A stretch of 64,000 nt of DNA from Croceibacterium mercuriale (GCF_000802385.1 NZ_JTDN01000001.1:1247501-1311500), one strand, 5' to 3'; shown: positions 26,634 through 35,961, counted from the stretch's first letter. Numbers and translations: made by a program. The notes: generated by a model from the sequence alone, not told the origin.

Positions 26634-29135
26634 ATGGACAACCAGCTCGATCATCGCGGCTACTGGGACGGCGACACCGACACCAACAACATGGGCAGCC
26701 GTTCGCTGGAAAGCATGGCGGCCGAACGGTTCAGCCGCCGCCAGACGATCATGGGCAGCCTGCAGGCTTCCGTTGCGGCATTCCTCGGCACCACGCTGCT
26801 GGCCGCCTGCCGCGATGACGATGACGCGGTTGCGCCGACCGTCAGTGCGGGGCAGGATGCAACCGTCTCCGCCGGGCGCACTGTCACCCTGACCGGCTCT
26901 GCCACGGGTGCGGGCGCGGCGGCATGGGCGCAGACCGGTGGACCGGCGGTGACGCTGAGCGGCACTGGCGAGACCGTCACCTTCCTCTCGCCAGGCGTGG
27001 CGCAGAACACGCCGCTGACCTTTACCTACGGCGCTGCCGGTGGCGGTGTCACCGCGACCGACAGCACGGTGATCACCGTCACCCCGGCGCAGCTTGCCTT
27101 CACCGCCGTGCCCAAGTCGCAGAGCGACGTGGTTGTCGTGCCCGCGGGCTACAACGTGACGGTCCTGACCCGCACCGGCGACCCGATCGCTGCCGGCGTG
27201 CCGGCCTATCGCAACGATGGCACCGACACGAACTTCGCACAGCGTATCGGCGACCATCATGATGCGCTGGCCTATTTCGGCCTGAACGCCGCCGGGAACA
27301 AGGATCTCGCCTCCTCCACCCGCGGGCTGATCGTGCAGAACCACGAGAACATCAACAACCAGTACCTGCACGTCAACGGCTCGACCAACGTGTCCACCGG
27401 ACCGCGTCCCGAAGGCGAGGCGATCAAGGAGATCGAGGCGCATGGCGTCTCCGTCACCGAGATCCGCGACACCGGCAACCGCCAGTGGACCTGGGTGCAG
27501 GACAGCCGCTACAACCGCCGCCTGACGCCCAACACGCCGACGGTGATGCGCGGTCCGGCGCGCGGCAGTGATCTGCTGCGCACCGCCTACTCCCCGGCCG
27601 GAACGGATGGTCGCGGCACGATCAACAATTGCGCCAACGGCGTCAGCGTCTGGTCGACCGTGGTGACCTGCGAAGAAAACTGGGCCGGCTACTTCCGCCG
27701 CCCCAGCAGCGGCGCAGCCAGCGACAACGCCAACCGCTCCGTGGGCGAACAGGTCAGCCTGCGCCGCTACGGCGTGACCAGTTCGACTGGCAGCTATGCC
27801 TGGTCGACGGTGAATTCGCAGAACTCGATCTTCCGCAAGTGGGACGCGCGCGCCACGGCCGCCGATGCCACGCAGGATTACCGGAACGAGCCCAACCAGT
27901 ATGGCTGGGTCGTCGAGTTCGACCAGTACAATCCCGCATCCGCCCCGCGCAAGCGCACCGCGCTGGGCCGGTTCGGCCATGAAGGCGCATGGTTCGGCCT
28001 GCCGGTCGCCGGTCGGCCGATCGCCGTCTACATGGGCGACGATTCCCGCGGCGAGTATCTCTACAAGTTCGTGTCGCGGGAAAACTGGTTGGCGGCCGAT
28101 GCCACTGCCAGCGATCCGCTGGCGATCGGTGACAAGTATCTGGACCAGGGTACGCTGTACGCGGCACGGTTCAATGCGGACGGCACCGGTCAGTGGCTGC
28201 CGCTGGTGTTCGGCCAGACCCCGAACCGCCCGGCCACGGGCGCCGATCCGGAATATGTCTTCGCCAGCCAGGCCGACATCTGCGTCAATGCGCGGCTTGC
28301 CGGAGATGCAGTGCGTGCGACCCCGATGGATCGCCCGGAATGGACCGGCGTCAATCCGGCGAACGGGGAGATCTATCTCACCCTGACCAACTCCAATGCC
28401 ACGCTGCGCCCGATCAGCGGGACAGACGCGGCCAATCCGCGTCACTACAACGATCCGAAGGGCGCGACCGAGCCGGTGCCCGATCCCGCCACCCCGCCGC
28501 AGCCGACCAACCAGTACGGCAATCCCAACGGCCACATCATCCGTCTCCGGGAAACCGACGACAATGGTGCCGGCACCACGTTCCGCTGGGACATATATTT
28601 GTTCGGTGCCGACAATGTGGATGCCGACCCGGTCAACGTGAACATCTCCGGCCTGGATGACAGCAATTCGTTCAGCAGCCCGGATGGCCTGTGGTTCTCC
28701 CGCCCCACCAACCCGGCCGGCCAGGGCCGCCCGCTGATGTGGCTGCAGACCGATGATGGCGCGATCCTGGACCGGACCAACAACCAGATGCTGGCCTGCT
28801 TCCCGGGCCGGGTCGGCGATGGCGGCGCCCGCACCATCACCAATCGCGCGCAGAACGGAACCACGCGGCAGCAGGCCACCATCGTGGGTGCGAATGCTAC
28901 GCCGGCGACCGTCAAGCGCTTCCTGGTCGGGCCGCAGGAATGCGAACTGACCGGCGTGGACAGCACACCGGACGGGCGCACGCTGTTTGCGGGCATCCAG
29001 CATCCCGGCGAGGCGGGCGATGCGACCCGGCCGACCAGCAACTGGCCGCAGAGCCAGGCCGGCACTAATTCCGGCCGTCCCCGCTCCGGCCTGGTGGCCA
29101 TTACCAAGGCCGATGGCGGCATCGTAGGTATCTGA
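26634..29135 (+). CDS. PhoX-type (DUF839) phosphatase, Tat/lipoprotein signal, extra beta domain
   Basis: The 833-residue protein has a twin-arginine motif SRRQTIMGS (Arg35-Arg36) and a hydrophobic stretch ending LLAAC (Cys59), so it could be a Tat-exported lipoprotein. Residues about 67-155 form an Ig/PKD-like beta domain (VSAGQDATVSAGRTVTLTGS). The PhoX body follows, with the acidic and His metal-ligand motifs IVQNHENINN, VVTCEENWAGYF, GHEGAWFG and YMGDDSRGEYLYKF. PhoX enzymes are periplasmic Ca2+/Fe3+ alkaline phosphatases. GGGGAAG precedes the ATG and a strong terminator follows. No Pho-box was identified. Confidence 0.87.
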   Translation: MDNQLDHRGYWDGDTDTNNMGSRSLESMAAERFSRRQTIMGSLQASVAAFLGTTLLAACRDDDDAVAPTVSAGQDATVSAGRTVTLTGSATGAGAAAWAQTGGPAVTLSGTGETVTFLSPGVAQNTPLTFTYGAAGGGVTATDSTVITVTPAQLAFTAVPKSQSDVVVVPAGYNVTVLTRTGDPIAAGVPAYRNDGTDTNFAQRIGDHHDALAYFGLNAAGNKDLASSTRGLIVQNHENINNQYLHVNGSTNVSTGPRPEGEAIKEIEAHGVSVTEIRDTGNRQWTWVQDSRYNRRLTPNTPTVMRGPARGSDLLRTAYSPAGTDGRGTINNCANGVSVWSTVVTCEENWAGYFRRPSSGAASDNANRSVGEQVSLRRYGVTSSTGSYAWSTVNSQNSIFRKWDARATAADATQDYRNEPNQYGWVVEFDQYNPASAPRKRTALGRFGHEGAWFGLPVAGRPIAVYMGDDSRGEYLYKFVSRENWLAADATASDPLAIGDKYLDQGTLYAARFNADGTGQWLPLVFGQTPNRPATGADPEYVFASQADICVNARLAGDAVRATPMDRPEWTGVNPANGEIYLTLTNSNATLRPISGTDAANPRHYNDPKGATEPVPDPATPPQPTNQYGNPNGHIIRLRETDDNGAGTTFRWDIYLFGADNVDADPVNVNISGLDDSNSFSSPDGLWFSRPTNPAGQGRPLMWLQTDDGAILDRTNNQMLACFPGRVGDGGARTITNRAQNGTTRQQATIVGANATPATVKRFLVGPQECELTGVDSTPDGRTLFAGIQHPGEAGDATRPTSNWPQSQAGTNSGRPRSGLVAITKADGGIVGI

Positions 29136-29160
29136 TCCCGGCCATTGGGTACAAGGAATG

Positions 29161-29193
29161 CGGCCGGTCCTCTCTGCGAGGGCCGGCCGTTTT
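29161..29193 (+). terminator. Intrinsic terminator after the PhoX-like gene
   Basis: CGGCCGGTCCTC, loop TCTGC, GAGGGCCGGCCG (12-bp stem with one wobble pair) followed directly by TTTT. It is oriented to end the PhoX-like transcript. Confidence 0.85.
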
Positions 29194-29257
29194 CTGTCTC
29201 TCTGGTGATGAAACTGACGGGGGACCTACAGCCCCGAACCTTCGCGGAGGATGTGCG

Positions 29258-30268
29258 TCAGTAGCCGCGGCTGACGGCGAAGCGCGCGGCGTCGATCATG
29301 GCCGCCCGGGCCTTGCTCTCCGGGAAGATCGACAGGGCATCGCAGGCGCGTTCCGCGAAGTGGCGGGCCCGTTCGCGGGTGGCGTCGATGGCGTCGTGGC
29401 GGCGGATCAGCGTCACCGCATGCGCCAGATCCTCGTCCTCCGTGCGGAAGCCGGCGATGGCGTCGCGCCAGAACTGCCGTTCCTCGTCGGAACCCCGGGC
29501 ATAGGCGAGGATCACCGGCAGGGTCATCTTGCCCTCCCGGAAATCGTCACCCTTGTCCTTGCCCATCTCCGCGGCCGTGCTGTCGTAATCGATCGCATCG
29601 TCGACCAGCTGGAAGGCGATGCCCAGGTTGCGGCCATAATCGTCAAGCGCCTGCTCCTCCGCGTCGCCGGTCTCGGCCACGACGGCGGCGATGCGGCTGG
29701 CGGCGGCGAACAGGGCGGCGGTCTTGCTGCCGATGATATGGAGGTAGCGATCCTCGCTCGTCTCGATCCGGCGCTGCGCGACCAGCTGGTCCACCTCGCC
29801 CTGCGCGATGATCGCACTGGCGGAGCTCAGGATCTTCAGCACGCGCAGGCTGCCATCCTCCACCATCAGTTCGAAGGCGCGGGCGAACAGGAAGTCGCCC
29901 ACCAGCACGGCAGCCGGATTGCCGAACACGATATTGGCGGTAGACTGGCCACGGCGCGTTTCCGACCCGTCCACCACATCGTCATGCAGCAGGGTGGAGG
30001 TATGGATGAACTCCACCGCGGCGGCCAGCCGGTGATGACGCGTGCCCTGGTAACCGCACACCGCGGCACCCGCCAGCGTCAGCATCGGCCGCATGCGCTT
30101 GCCCCCGCCGGCGATCAGGTGACCGGCCAGCGCCGGGATCAGCGGGATCTCGCTCTGCATCCGGTCCAGGATGATCTGGTTGACCGCATTCATCGACGTC
30201 TGCGTCAGCGACAGAATGGGGCCAAGCGACGGTGCTCTGGCGGGCAGCGGTACAACCTCGGCGCTCAT
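29258..30268 (-). CDS. ispB: Trans-polyprenyl (octa/decaprenyl) diphosphate synthase
   Basis: From ATG 30268 the enzyme has 336 residues; 12 more codons are open upstream. The first Asp-rich motif is DDVVD (96-100) in LLHDDVVDGSETRRG and the second is in QLVDDAIDYDS (near 224), with GGGKRMRP before them. It makes the C40-C50 side chain of ubiquinone (decaprenyl in most sphingomonads, which cannot be told from the sequence by eye). A monocistronic gene, divergent from chorismate mutase with only about 90 bases between starts. Confidence 0.94.
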   Translation of the reverse strand: MSAEVVPLPARAPSLGPILSLTQTSMNAVNQIILDRMQSEIPLIPALAGHLIAGGGKRMRPMLTLAGAAVCGYQGTRHHRLAAAVEFIHTSTLLHDDVVDGSETRRGQSTANIVFGNPAAVLVGDFLFARAFELMVEDGSLRVLKILSSASAIIAQGEVDQLVAQRRIETSEDRYLHIIGSKTAALFAAASRIAAVVAETGDAEEQALDDYGRNLGIAFQLVDDAIDYDSTAAEMGKDKGDDFREGKMTLPVILAYARGSDEERQFWRDAIAGFRTEDEDLAHAVTLIRRHDAIDATRERARHFAERACDALSIFPESKARAAMIDAARFAVSRGY

Positions 30269-30356
30269 GCCCGTGCAGATGGACAAGGTTCCCCTGCTTG
30301 GCAAGCGCGGAATCCCTGTCTAGCAGGTGAGGCACACCAGCAGATCAGGGACGACA

Positions 30357-30686
30357 ATGCAGGCACGGGCAGCCCAACCGGAACAGGCCGGCAATGATGC
30401 GGTGCTGGCCGGCTTTCGCCGGTCCATCGACAACATCGATGCCGCGCTGGTGTGCATGCTGGCCGAACGGTTCCGCATCACGCAGGCAGTCGGCGAATAC
30501 AAGGCGCGCGTCCAGCTGCCGCCGGCCGATCCCGACCGGGAGGCGCGCCAGATCGCACGGTTGCGCAGCCTGGCCGAAGATGCCGACCTCGATCCCGAAT
30601 TCAGCGAGAAGTTCATCCGCTTCGTGATCGAGGAAGTTATCCGGCATCACCAGCGCCACGCCGCGGCGGAGGCGGAAGCGGGCTAG
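30357..30686 (+). CDS. Chorismate mutase (AroQ class, monofunctional)
   Basis: The 109-residue protein starts at ATG 30357 (the frame is open 10 codons upstream). It is the all-helical AroQ mutase: FRRSIDNIDAALVCMLAERFRITQAVGEYKA, followed by DPDREARQIARLRSLAEDADLDP and FIRFVIEEVIRHHQ. Arg, Lys and Glu positions of the active site are present. It rearranges chorismate to prephenate for Phe and Tyr. Its TAG stop shares the bases CTAG with the stop of the convergent histidine kinase. Confidence 0.92.
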   Translation: MQARAAQPEQAGNDAVLAGFRRSIDNIDAALVCMLAERFRITQAVGEYKARVQLPPADPDREARQIARLRSLAEDADLDPEFSEKFIRFVIEEVIRHHQRHAAAEAEAG

Positions 30687-32164
30687 ACCGGCAGCCCGGC
30701 ACGCGGCAGGTGCAGGCGCACCAGCACGCCGCCCAGATCCTCGCTTTCGTCCAGGTCCACCGTCCCGCCATAGATGCCGACGACATCGCGGACGATCGCC
30801 AGGCCCAGGCCGGTGCCGGGCTTGCCGGTGTCCAGCCGCGCCCCGCGCCCGAACATGCCGTCGCGCTGCTGCTCCGGGATGCCGAGCCCGTCATCCTCCA
30901 CCCAGATGGTGCAGTTCGGCCCACCCGGCTCCGCATCCACGGTCAGGAACACGCTGCCCCCGCCATATTTGGCAGCATTCTCCAGCAGGTTGCCCAGCAC
31001 CTCGTCCAGATCCTGCCGCTCGATCGCGACCTCCGCCGCGGGTGAGCCGGCAATGTCGAACCGCACCGCCGGATAGAGCCGCGCCACGGCCCGCTCCACC
31101 GCGCGCGCGCTGTCCATCACATTGGTCCGGGACAGGCCGATCGCCCGCCGCCCTAGCGCACGGGCGCGGGCGAGATGGTGGTCGACATGCCGCCGCATCG
31201 TCGCCACCTCGCGCAGCACGGCTTCGTTCAGGTCGGGTGCCCCGGCGCTGGCCGCATTGGTCAGCACGGTCAGTGGCGTCTTCAGCGCATGGGCCAGGTT
31301 GCCGGCGTGGGTACGCGCCTCCTCTGCCTGCCGGTCGGTATGCGCCAGCAGGGCGTTCAGCTCCTCCACCATCGGCTGTACTTCCTGCGGCAGGGGATCC
31401 GTCACGCGATTGGCCCCGGTCGTGCGGATGCGGGCAATCGCCTTGCGCACCCGGCGCAGCGGCACCAGCCCGTACCAGGTCTGCAACGCCACCATGCAGA
31501 ACAGGCCCACGCCCAGAACCACGAAACTCCACACCAGGATGGCGCGGCTGTCGGCAATCTGAGCATCCAGCTCGCCCCGGGCAGCCGCGACGGCAAACTG
31601 CCACTCGGTATTGCTGCCGGGCAGGCGCAGGGTTCGCTCCACCACCCGCAGCGGCTCTTCCTCGAACTGTTCCGTGTTGTAATAGCGCGGGCGATAATCA
31701 TGCCGCTCGCCAGACAGCTCCAGCGTGCGATCCCACAGCGACCGGGACGGCCAGCTTTCGTGCCCGTCCCCGCTGATCTGCCAGTACAGCCCGCTATTGG
31801 GCTCGAGAAACCGCTGGTCCCCGAGCGCGCGGTTGAAATAGACCTCGCCCTCCGGCCCGATCTCGGCCGAACCGATCATGCTGGTCAGCACATATTCCAG
31901 CTGTTCGTCGAACTGGTCGGTCAGCAGGGAATTGATCGTGCGATCCAGCGCCACCCCGCCCAGCAGCAGCAGCACGCCGATCCACGCGGCCGCGATCAGC
32001 AGCATGCGCCGGGCGAGGCTGCCCGTCTGTGGCTGCGCGCCGCCCTCCGTGGCTGTCACCGCCGGCGCGGCACCGCTGTCCGGCGCCACGCCCGGCGGAT
32101 CATCCGCGCGGGGCGTCGGGATCGTCGAGGCTGTAGCCAAGGCCGCGGATGGTGGTGATGACAT
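30683..32164 (-). CDS. Sensor histidine kinase (PhoQ-like)
   Basis: About 493 residues. TM1 is MLLIAAAWIGVLLLLGG, then a periplasmic sensor domain of about 150 residues (FDEQLEYVLTSMIG, WQISGDGHESW), TM2 ILVWSFVVLGVGLFCMVAL, a linker, and a HisKA with the phospho-His in LAHALKTPLTVL (near 291). The HATPase follows with NLLENAAKYG, VEDDGLGIPE and GTGLGLAIV. It would phosphorylate the response regulator encoded just upstream, whose stop it overlaps. The start is uncertain: ATG 32164 lies inside the regulator gene; GTG 32089, just after its stop, is an alternative. The first 50 residues are low-complexity. Confidence 0.88.
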   Translation of the reverse strand: MSSPPSAALATASTIPTPRADDPPGVAPDSGAAPAVTATEGGAQPQTGSLARRMLLIAAAWIGVLLLLGGVALDRTINSLLTDQFDEQLEYVLTSMIGSAEIGPEGEVYFNRALGDQRFLEPNSGLYWQISGDGHESWPSRSLWDRTLELSGERHDYRPRYYNTEQFEEEPLRVVERTLRLPGSNTEWQFAVAAARGELDAQIADSRAILVWSFVVLGVGLFCMVALQTWYGLVPLRRVRKAIARIRTTGANRVTDPLPQEVQPMVEELNALLAHTDRQAEEARTHAGNLAHALKTPLTVLTNAASAGAPDLNEAVLREVATMRRHVDHHLARARALGRRAIGLSRTNVMDSARAVERAVARLYPAVRFDIAGSPAAEVAIERQDLDEVLGNLLENAAKYGGGSVFLTVDAEPGGPNCTIWVEDDGLGIPEQQRDGMFGRGARLDTGKPGTGLGLAIVRDVVGIYGGTVDLDESEDLGGVLVRLHLPRAGLPV

Positions 32165-32774
32165 CGGCACCCAGCTTCTTGCGGATGCGCGTCACGAACA
32201 CCTCGATCGTATTGGAATCCCGGTCGAAATCCTGATCGTAGATATGCTCGATCAGCTCGGTGCGGCTGACCACCTTGCCCTTGTGGTGCATCAGGTAGCT
32301 CAGCAGCTTGTATTCCTGCGCGGTCAGCTTGACCGGCTCGCCCGATAGGGTGACGCGTCCGCTCCGCGTGTCCAGCCGCACGCCGCCGGCGATCAGCTCG
32401 CTGCTGGCATTGCCCGTGGCGCGGCGGATCAGTGCGCGCAGGCGGGCGATCAGCTCCTCCGTCTGGAACGGCTTGGCCAGATAGTCGTCAGCACCGGCAT
32501 CCAGCCCCGCGACCTTGTCGCTCCAGCTGTCGCGCGCGGTCAGCACCAGCACGGGGAACTTGCGCCCCTCCCGCCGCCACATGCCCAGCACGGTCAGTCC
32601 GTCGATCTCGGGCAGGCCGAGATCCAGGATCACGGCGTCATATTCCTCGGTCGAGCCCAGGAAATGCCCGTCCTCGCCATCGACGGACAGATCCACCGCA
32701 TAGCCGGTCTGCTCCAGCGTGGTCTTCAGCTGTTGCCCCAGCGTCGGTTCGTCCTCGACGATCAGGATGCGCAT
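32100..32774 (-). CDS. OmpR/PhoP-family response regulator
   Basis: From ATG 32774 the protein has 224 residues. The receiver contains Glu7-Asp8, phospho-Asp51 in VILDLGLPEIDG, LTAR and Lys101 in DDYLAKPF, so it is a complete receiver. The winged-helix DNA-binding domain ends VFVTRIRKKLGADVITTIRGLGYSL. It lies between the PepSY gene and the sensor kinase in one minus-strand operon. Targets are unknown; the PepSY neighbour suggests an envelope-stress or divalent-cation circuit like PhoPQ (inference). Confidence 0.94.
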   Translation of the reverse strand: MRILIVEDEPTLGQQLKTTLEQTGYAVDLSVDGEDGHFLGSTEEYDAVILDLGLPEIDGLTVLGMWRREGRKFPVLVLTARDSWSDKVAGLDAGADDYLAKPFQTEELIARLRALIRRATGNASSELIAGGVRLDTRSGRVTLSGEPVKLTAQEYKLLSYLMHHKGKVVSRTELIEHIYDQDFDRDSNTIEVFVTRIRKKLGADVITTIRGLGYSLDDPDAPRG

Positions 32775-32870
32775 GTAAGTTTCCCTGCGGTTGACCCCGG
32801 AACTGCTCTGGGCTTTGGAGGGGAACGCGTCAACAACCCGGCTGTTTCCCGCTGGCAACTAAGGCCCGCC

Positions 32871-33179
32871 TCAGCGGGACACGCGCAGCACCCGGGCGGT
32901 GCGCGCATCCACGTCCACCCACACGACCTGCCCGTCCTTGATGAACTTCAGGCGATAGGCCGTGGCAACCCCGTCATATTCGAAGCCGAGATATTCGTTG
33001 CCGCGCATCTGCGGAATGATCCGGCGCTCGATCTCGCGCACGGACATGACCCGGCCGGCCTGCATGTGCGTGCGCACGTTCTGCTGGTCCTCCCGCGACT
33101 GGGCGGAGGCAGCGACCGGGATCACCGGCAGCAGGGTAATGGCAGCGGCTGCAAGAAGCGAGGCGGGGCAAGTTCGCAT
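32871..33179 (-). CDS. Periplasmic PepSY-domain protein
   Basis: The 102-residue protein has a signal peptide (cleavage after VAASAQ, about residue 27) and one PepSY-like domain: VMSVREIERRIIPQM, YLGFEYDGVATAYRLKFIKDGQVVWVDVDARTARVL. PepSY domains are thought to inhibit proteases or sense the periplasm. It is the first gene of the set with the response regulator and sensor kinase, a pairing seen repeatedly in alphaproteobacteria. It probably acts as an accessory input to the kinase (inference). Confidence 0.83.
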   Translation of the reverse strand: MRTCPASLLAAAAITLLPVIPVAASAQSREDQQNVRTHMQAGRVMSVREIERRIIPQMRGNEYLGFEYDGVATAYRLKFIKDGQVVWVDVDARTARVLRVSR

Positions 33180-33235
33180 GACCCGATAGTGACTGGACGC
33201 AGGCCATTGAACAAGAACTGAATGTTTCCGACAGA

Positions 33236-33254
33236 CCGGCCTCAGAAAGGCCGG
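33236..33254. terminator. Small GC-rich hairpin between SIMPL and PepSY genes
   Basis: CCGGCCT, loop CAGAA, AGGCCGG (7 bp, perfect) just downstream of the SIMPL gene stop on the minus strand. A weak terminator candidate; there is no clear T-run. Confidence 0.4.
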
Positions 33255-33269
33255 CCTGCCTGTGTTGCA

Positions 33270-34007
33270 TCAGCGTGTCAGTTCGAACGTGGTGACGATC
33301 GTGACACCGGCCTGCACCAGGCCCGGCTGGACCGGCGGCGCGGCCTTGGCGGAGACCGCCTGCACATCCATCGCGCGCATCAACGGCTGCGGCATGCCCG
33401 GCGCGATCCCTTCTTCCAGCTTCAGCAATCGGACGTCGGAATAACCCGCCATGCGCGCATATTCCTTCGCCTGCGCCATCGCTGTCTGCATCGCTGCCTG
33501 CCGTGCCTGCGCCCGGGCGGCCGTATCGTCCGCGATGGTGAAGTCCGGCCCGGACAGGTCGGTGGCACCGGCGGCGACCAGCGCATCCAGCACTTCGCCG
33601 ACACGATCGACCCCGTCCAGCTTCACGCTCACCCGGTTTGACGCAGAATAGCCGCGGAATACCTGTCGCTGCGCTGTCTGGTCGTAATCATAGCGTGCGC
33701 CCAGGCTGATGCCGGCGGTCTGGATGTTGTTCGCCGGCACGCGCAGCTGCCGCAACCGGGCGATCACCTGCTCCATCTGCGCCGAATTGCCGCGCAAGGC
33801 TTCCACCGCCGTCGGCGCCTCGCTGGTCACGCCGGCACCGATGGTCACCTCGTCGGGCTCGGCCTCGACATTCTCCGTCACCGTCAGCTCCACCACCGGG
33901 CCGCTCGCGGCGATCTGCACCTCCGCTGCCTGCACCGGCGCGTTGGTTATTGCGGCGGCGGCCATGGCGCTCGCCATGAACCCTGCGGCGGGTATGAACA
34001 TCTTCAT
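33270..34007 (-). CDS. Periplasmic SIMPL-domain protein (DUF541)
   Basis: From ATG 34007, preceded by AAAGGAG, the protein has 245 residues. A signal peptide (MKMFIPAAGFMASAMAAAAITNAPVQAA) precedes the SIMPL/DUF541 fold: LTVTENVEAEPDEVTIGAGV, NNIQTAGISLGARYDYD, GYSASNRVSVKL and the helix QARQAAMQTAMAQAKEYARMAG. Related proteins (E. coli YggE) reduce oxidative damage by an unknown route. It is divergent from the ABC-F gene with about 140 bases between starts. Confidence 0.9.
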   Translation of the reverse strand: MKMFIPAAGFMASAMAAAAITNAPVQAAEVQIAASGPVVELTVTENVEAEPDEVTIGAGVTSEAPTAVEALRGNSAQMEQVIARLRQLRVPANNIQTAGISLGARYDYDQTAQRQVFRGYSASNRVSVKLDGVDRVGEVLDALVAAGATDLSGPDFTIADDTAARAQARQAAMQTAMAQAKEYARMAGYSDVRLLKLEEGIAPGMPQPLMRAMDVQAVSAKAAPPVQPGLVQAGVTIVTTFELTR

Positions 34008-34148
34008 CGCGAAACACTCCTTTGTCATTGCTGCACGTCTGCTGCCGCCCGGCGGATGAGCGGGTCATGAACTCGGTACGGCCATGGCGGCCGCCCCTGT
34101 GCACGGCTTGTCTACGCCAGACGGAACCCTTAGGTGCCCGCCTTGAAC

Positions 34149-35936
34149 ATGGCAGATGCACCAATCCTTTCCTGGGAAAACCTTTCCCTGCAGCAGGGCG
34201 GCCGCTGGCTGTTCACCGACCTCGGCCTGCATGTGGGGCCACGCGACAAGCTGGCGCTGATCGGCCGCAACGGCGCGGGCAAGACCACGCTGCTGAAACT
34301 CGTCGCCGACCGGATCGAGGCCGACAAAGGGACGCGATCGGTACAGCCGGGTACGCGCATCGTGATGCTGGAGCAGGAGCCGGACCTCAGCGGCTACGAC
34401 ACGCTGATGGACTTCGCACTCGGCGGCGACGACGCACCGCCCCGGTTCGAGGTGGATGCGATCGCCGGGCAGCTCGGCATCGACCTGTCACGCAGCGCCG
34501 CCACGGCGAGCGGGGGCGAGCGGCGCCGGGCGGCGATCGCGCGTGCCCTGGCCATGGAGCCCGACCTGCTGTTGCTGGACGAGCCGACGAACCACCTGGA
34601 CCTTGCCGCGATCGACTGGCTGGAAAGCTGGCTGCAACGCTATCGCGGGGCGTTCATCGCCATCAGCCATGACCGGACCTTCCTGAAGCGGCTGACCAAT
34701 GCAACGCTGTGGCTTGATCGCGGATCGATGCGGCGCAAGGATATCGGCTTTGGCGGCTACGAGGCATGGGAAGAACAGGTCTATGCCGAGGAAGCGCGCG
34801 CGGCCGAGCGGCTGGACGCCCGGCTGAAGCTGGAGGCGCACTGGCTGGAACGTGGCGTCACCGCCCGGCGCAAGCGCAACCAGGGCCGGCTGGAGGCGCT
34901 GTACAAGATGCGCGCCACCCGTGCAGCGATGATCAATCCCGCCGGCACCGCCAAGCTGGGCCTCGCCACCGATGAAGAGGTGCGGACCAAATCGGTGATC
35001 GTGGCGGAGGAAGTCGGCAAGATCTACGGCGCCCGCACTGTGATCCGTGACTTCACCCTGCGCATTCAGCGCGGTGATCGCATCGGCGTCGTCGGGTCGA
35101 ACGGGGCTGGCAAGACCACCCTGCTGAAGCTGCTGACGGGCGAGATCGAGCCGGATACCGGCAAGATCACGCTGGCCAAAACGCTGAACGGCGTGATGAT
35201 CGATCAGCAGCGTGCGCTGATGCAGGGCGATCGCACCGTGCGGCAGATCCTGGCCGAAGGCGGCGACTGGATCGACGTGCGCGGCGTGCGCAAGCATGTG
35301 CAGGGCTACCTCAAGGAGTTCCTGTTCGATCCGGGCATTGTCGACATGAAGGTCGGCGTACTGTCGGGCGGGGAGCGCAGCCGCCTGCTGCTGGCGCGTG
35401 AATTCGCCAAGGCATCAAACCTGCTGGTGCTGGACGAACCGACCAACGATCTCGACCTGGAGACGCTCGACCTGCTGCAGGAGGTCATCGCCGACTATGA
35501 AGGAACCGTGCTGATCGTCAGCCACGATCGTGACTTCCTGGATCGCACAGTCACCGTCACCCTGGGGCTGGATGGCAGCGGGGATGTCGACATCGTGGCC
35601 GGCGGCTACGAGGACTGGGAGGCTAAGCGCAAGGTGCGCCAGCCGGCCGGCGGCAAGGCCAAGGCGACCGCGCAGGCCGCGCCCCCGCCACCGCCGCCTC
35701 CCCGGGCCACCAAGCTGACCTACAAGGACCAGCGTGACTATGACCTGCTGCCCGGCCGGATCGAGGAACTGGACGGGTTGATCGCCAAGGGCGAGGCCGC
35801 GCTGGCCGATCCGGCATTGTACAGCAGCGATCCGGCCAGGTTCTCCCGCATCTCCGCCGCGCTGGATCAGACGCGGGCCGAAAAGGATGCGGCGGAGGAA
35901 CGCTGGCTGGCGCTGGCGGAGCAGGTGGAGGGCTGA
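34149..35936 (+). CDS. uup: ABC-F family ATPase (Uup-type)
   Basis: From ATG 34149 the protein has 595 residues (GTG at 34134 is an alternative). There are two ABC domains and no membrane helix: the first has GRNGAGKTT, SGGERRR and LLLDEPTNHLD; the second has GSNGAGKTT, LSGGERSR and LVLDEPTNDLD. A linker of about 80 charged residues separates them, and the C-terminus has a Pro-rich hinge and a coiled coil (ELDGLIAKGEAALADP to the end), as in Uup. ABC-F proteins act at the ribosome; Uup also affects branched DNA intermediates. Single gene, divergent from the SIMPL gene. Confidence 0.92.
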   Translation: MADAPILSWENLSLQQGGRWLFTDLGLHVGPRDKLALIGRNGAGKTTLLKLVADRIEADKGTRSVQPGTRIVMLEQEPDLSGYDTLMDFALGGDDAPPRFEVDAIAGQLGIDLSRSAATASGGERRRAAIARALAMEPDLLLLDEPTNHLDLAAIDWLESWLQRYRGAFIAISHDRTFLKRLTNATLWLDRGSMRRKDIGFGGYEAWEEQVYAEEARAAERLDARLKLEAHWLERGVTARRKRNQGRLEALYKMRATRAAMINPAGTAKLGLATDEEVRTKSVIVAEEVGKIYGARTVIRDFTLRIQRGDRIGVVGSNGAGKTTLLKLLTGEIEPDTGKITLAKTLNGVMIDQQRALMQGDRTVRQILAEGGDWIDVRGVRKHVQGYLKEFLFDPGIVDMKVGVLSGGERSRLLLAREFAKASNLLVLDEPTNDLDLETLDLLQEVIADYEGTVLIVSHDRDFLDRTVTVTLGLDGSGDVDIVAGGYEDWEAKRKVRQPAGGKAKATAQAAPPPPPPPRATKLTYKDQRDYDLLPGRIEELDGLIAKGEAALADPALYSSDPARFSRISAALDQTRAEKDAAEERWLALAEQVEG

Positions 35937-35961
35937 ACGCCCTTCCCCTGCTCCAGCGCTC

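Noticed and set aside
26610-29003. Long minus-strand frame over the PhoX-like gene (797 codons)
   Set aside because: Shadow of the Tat/PhoX gene; no recognisable domain.
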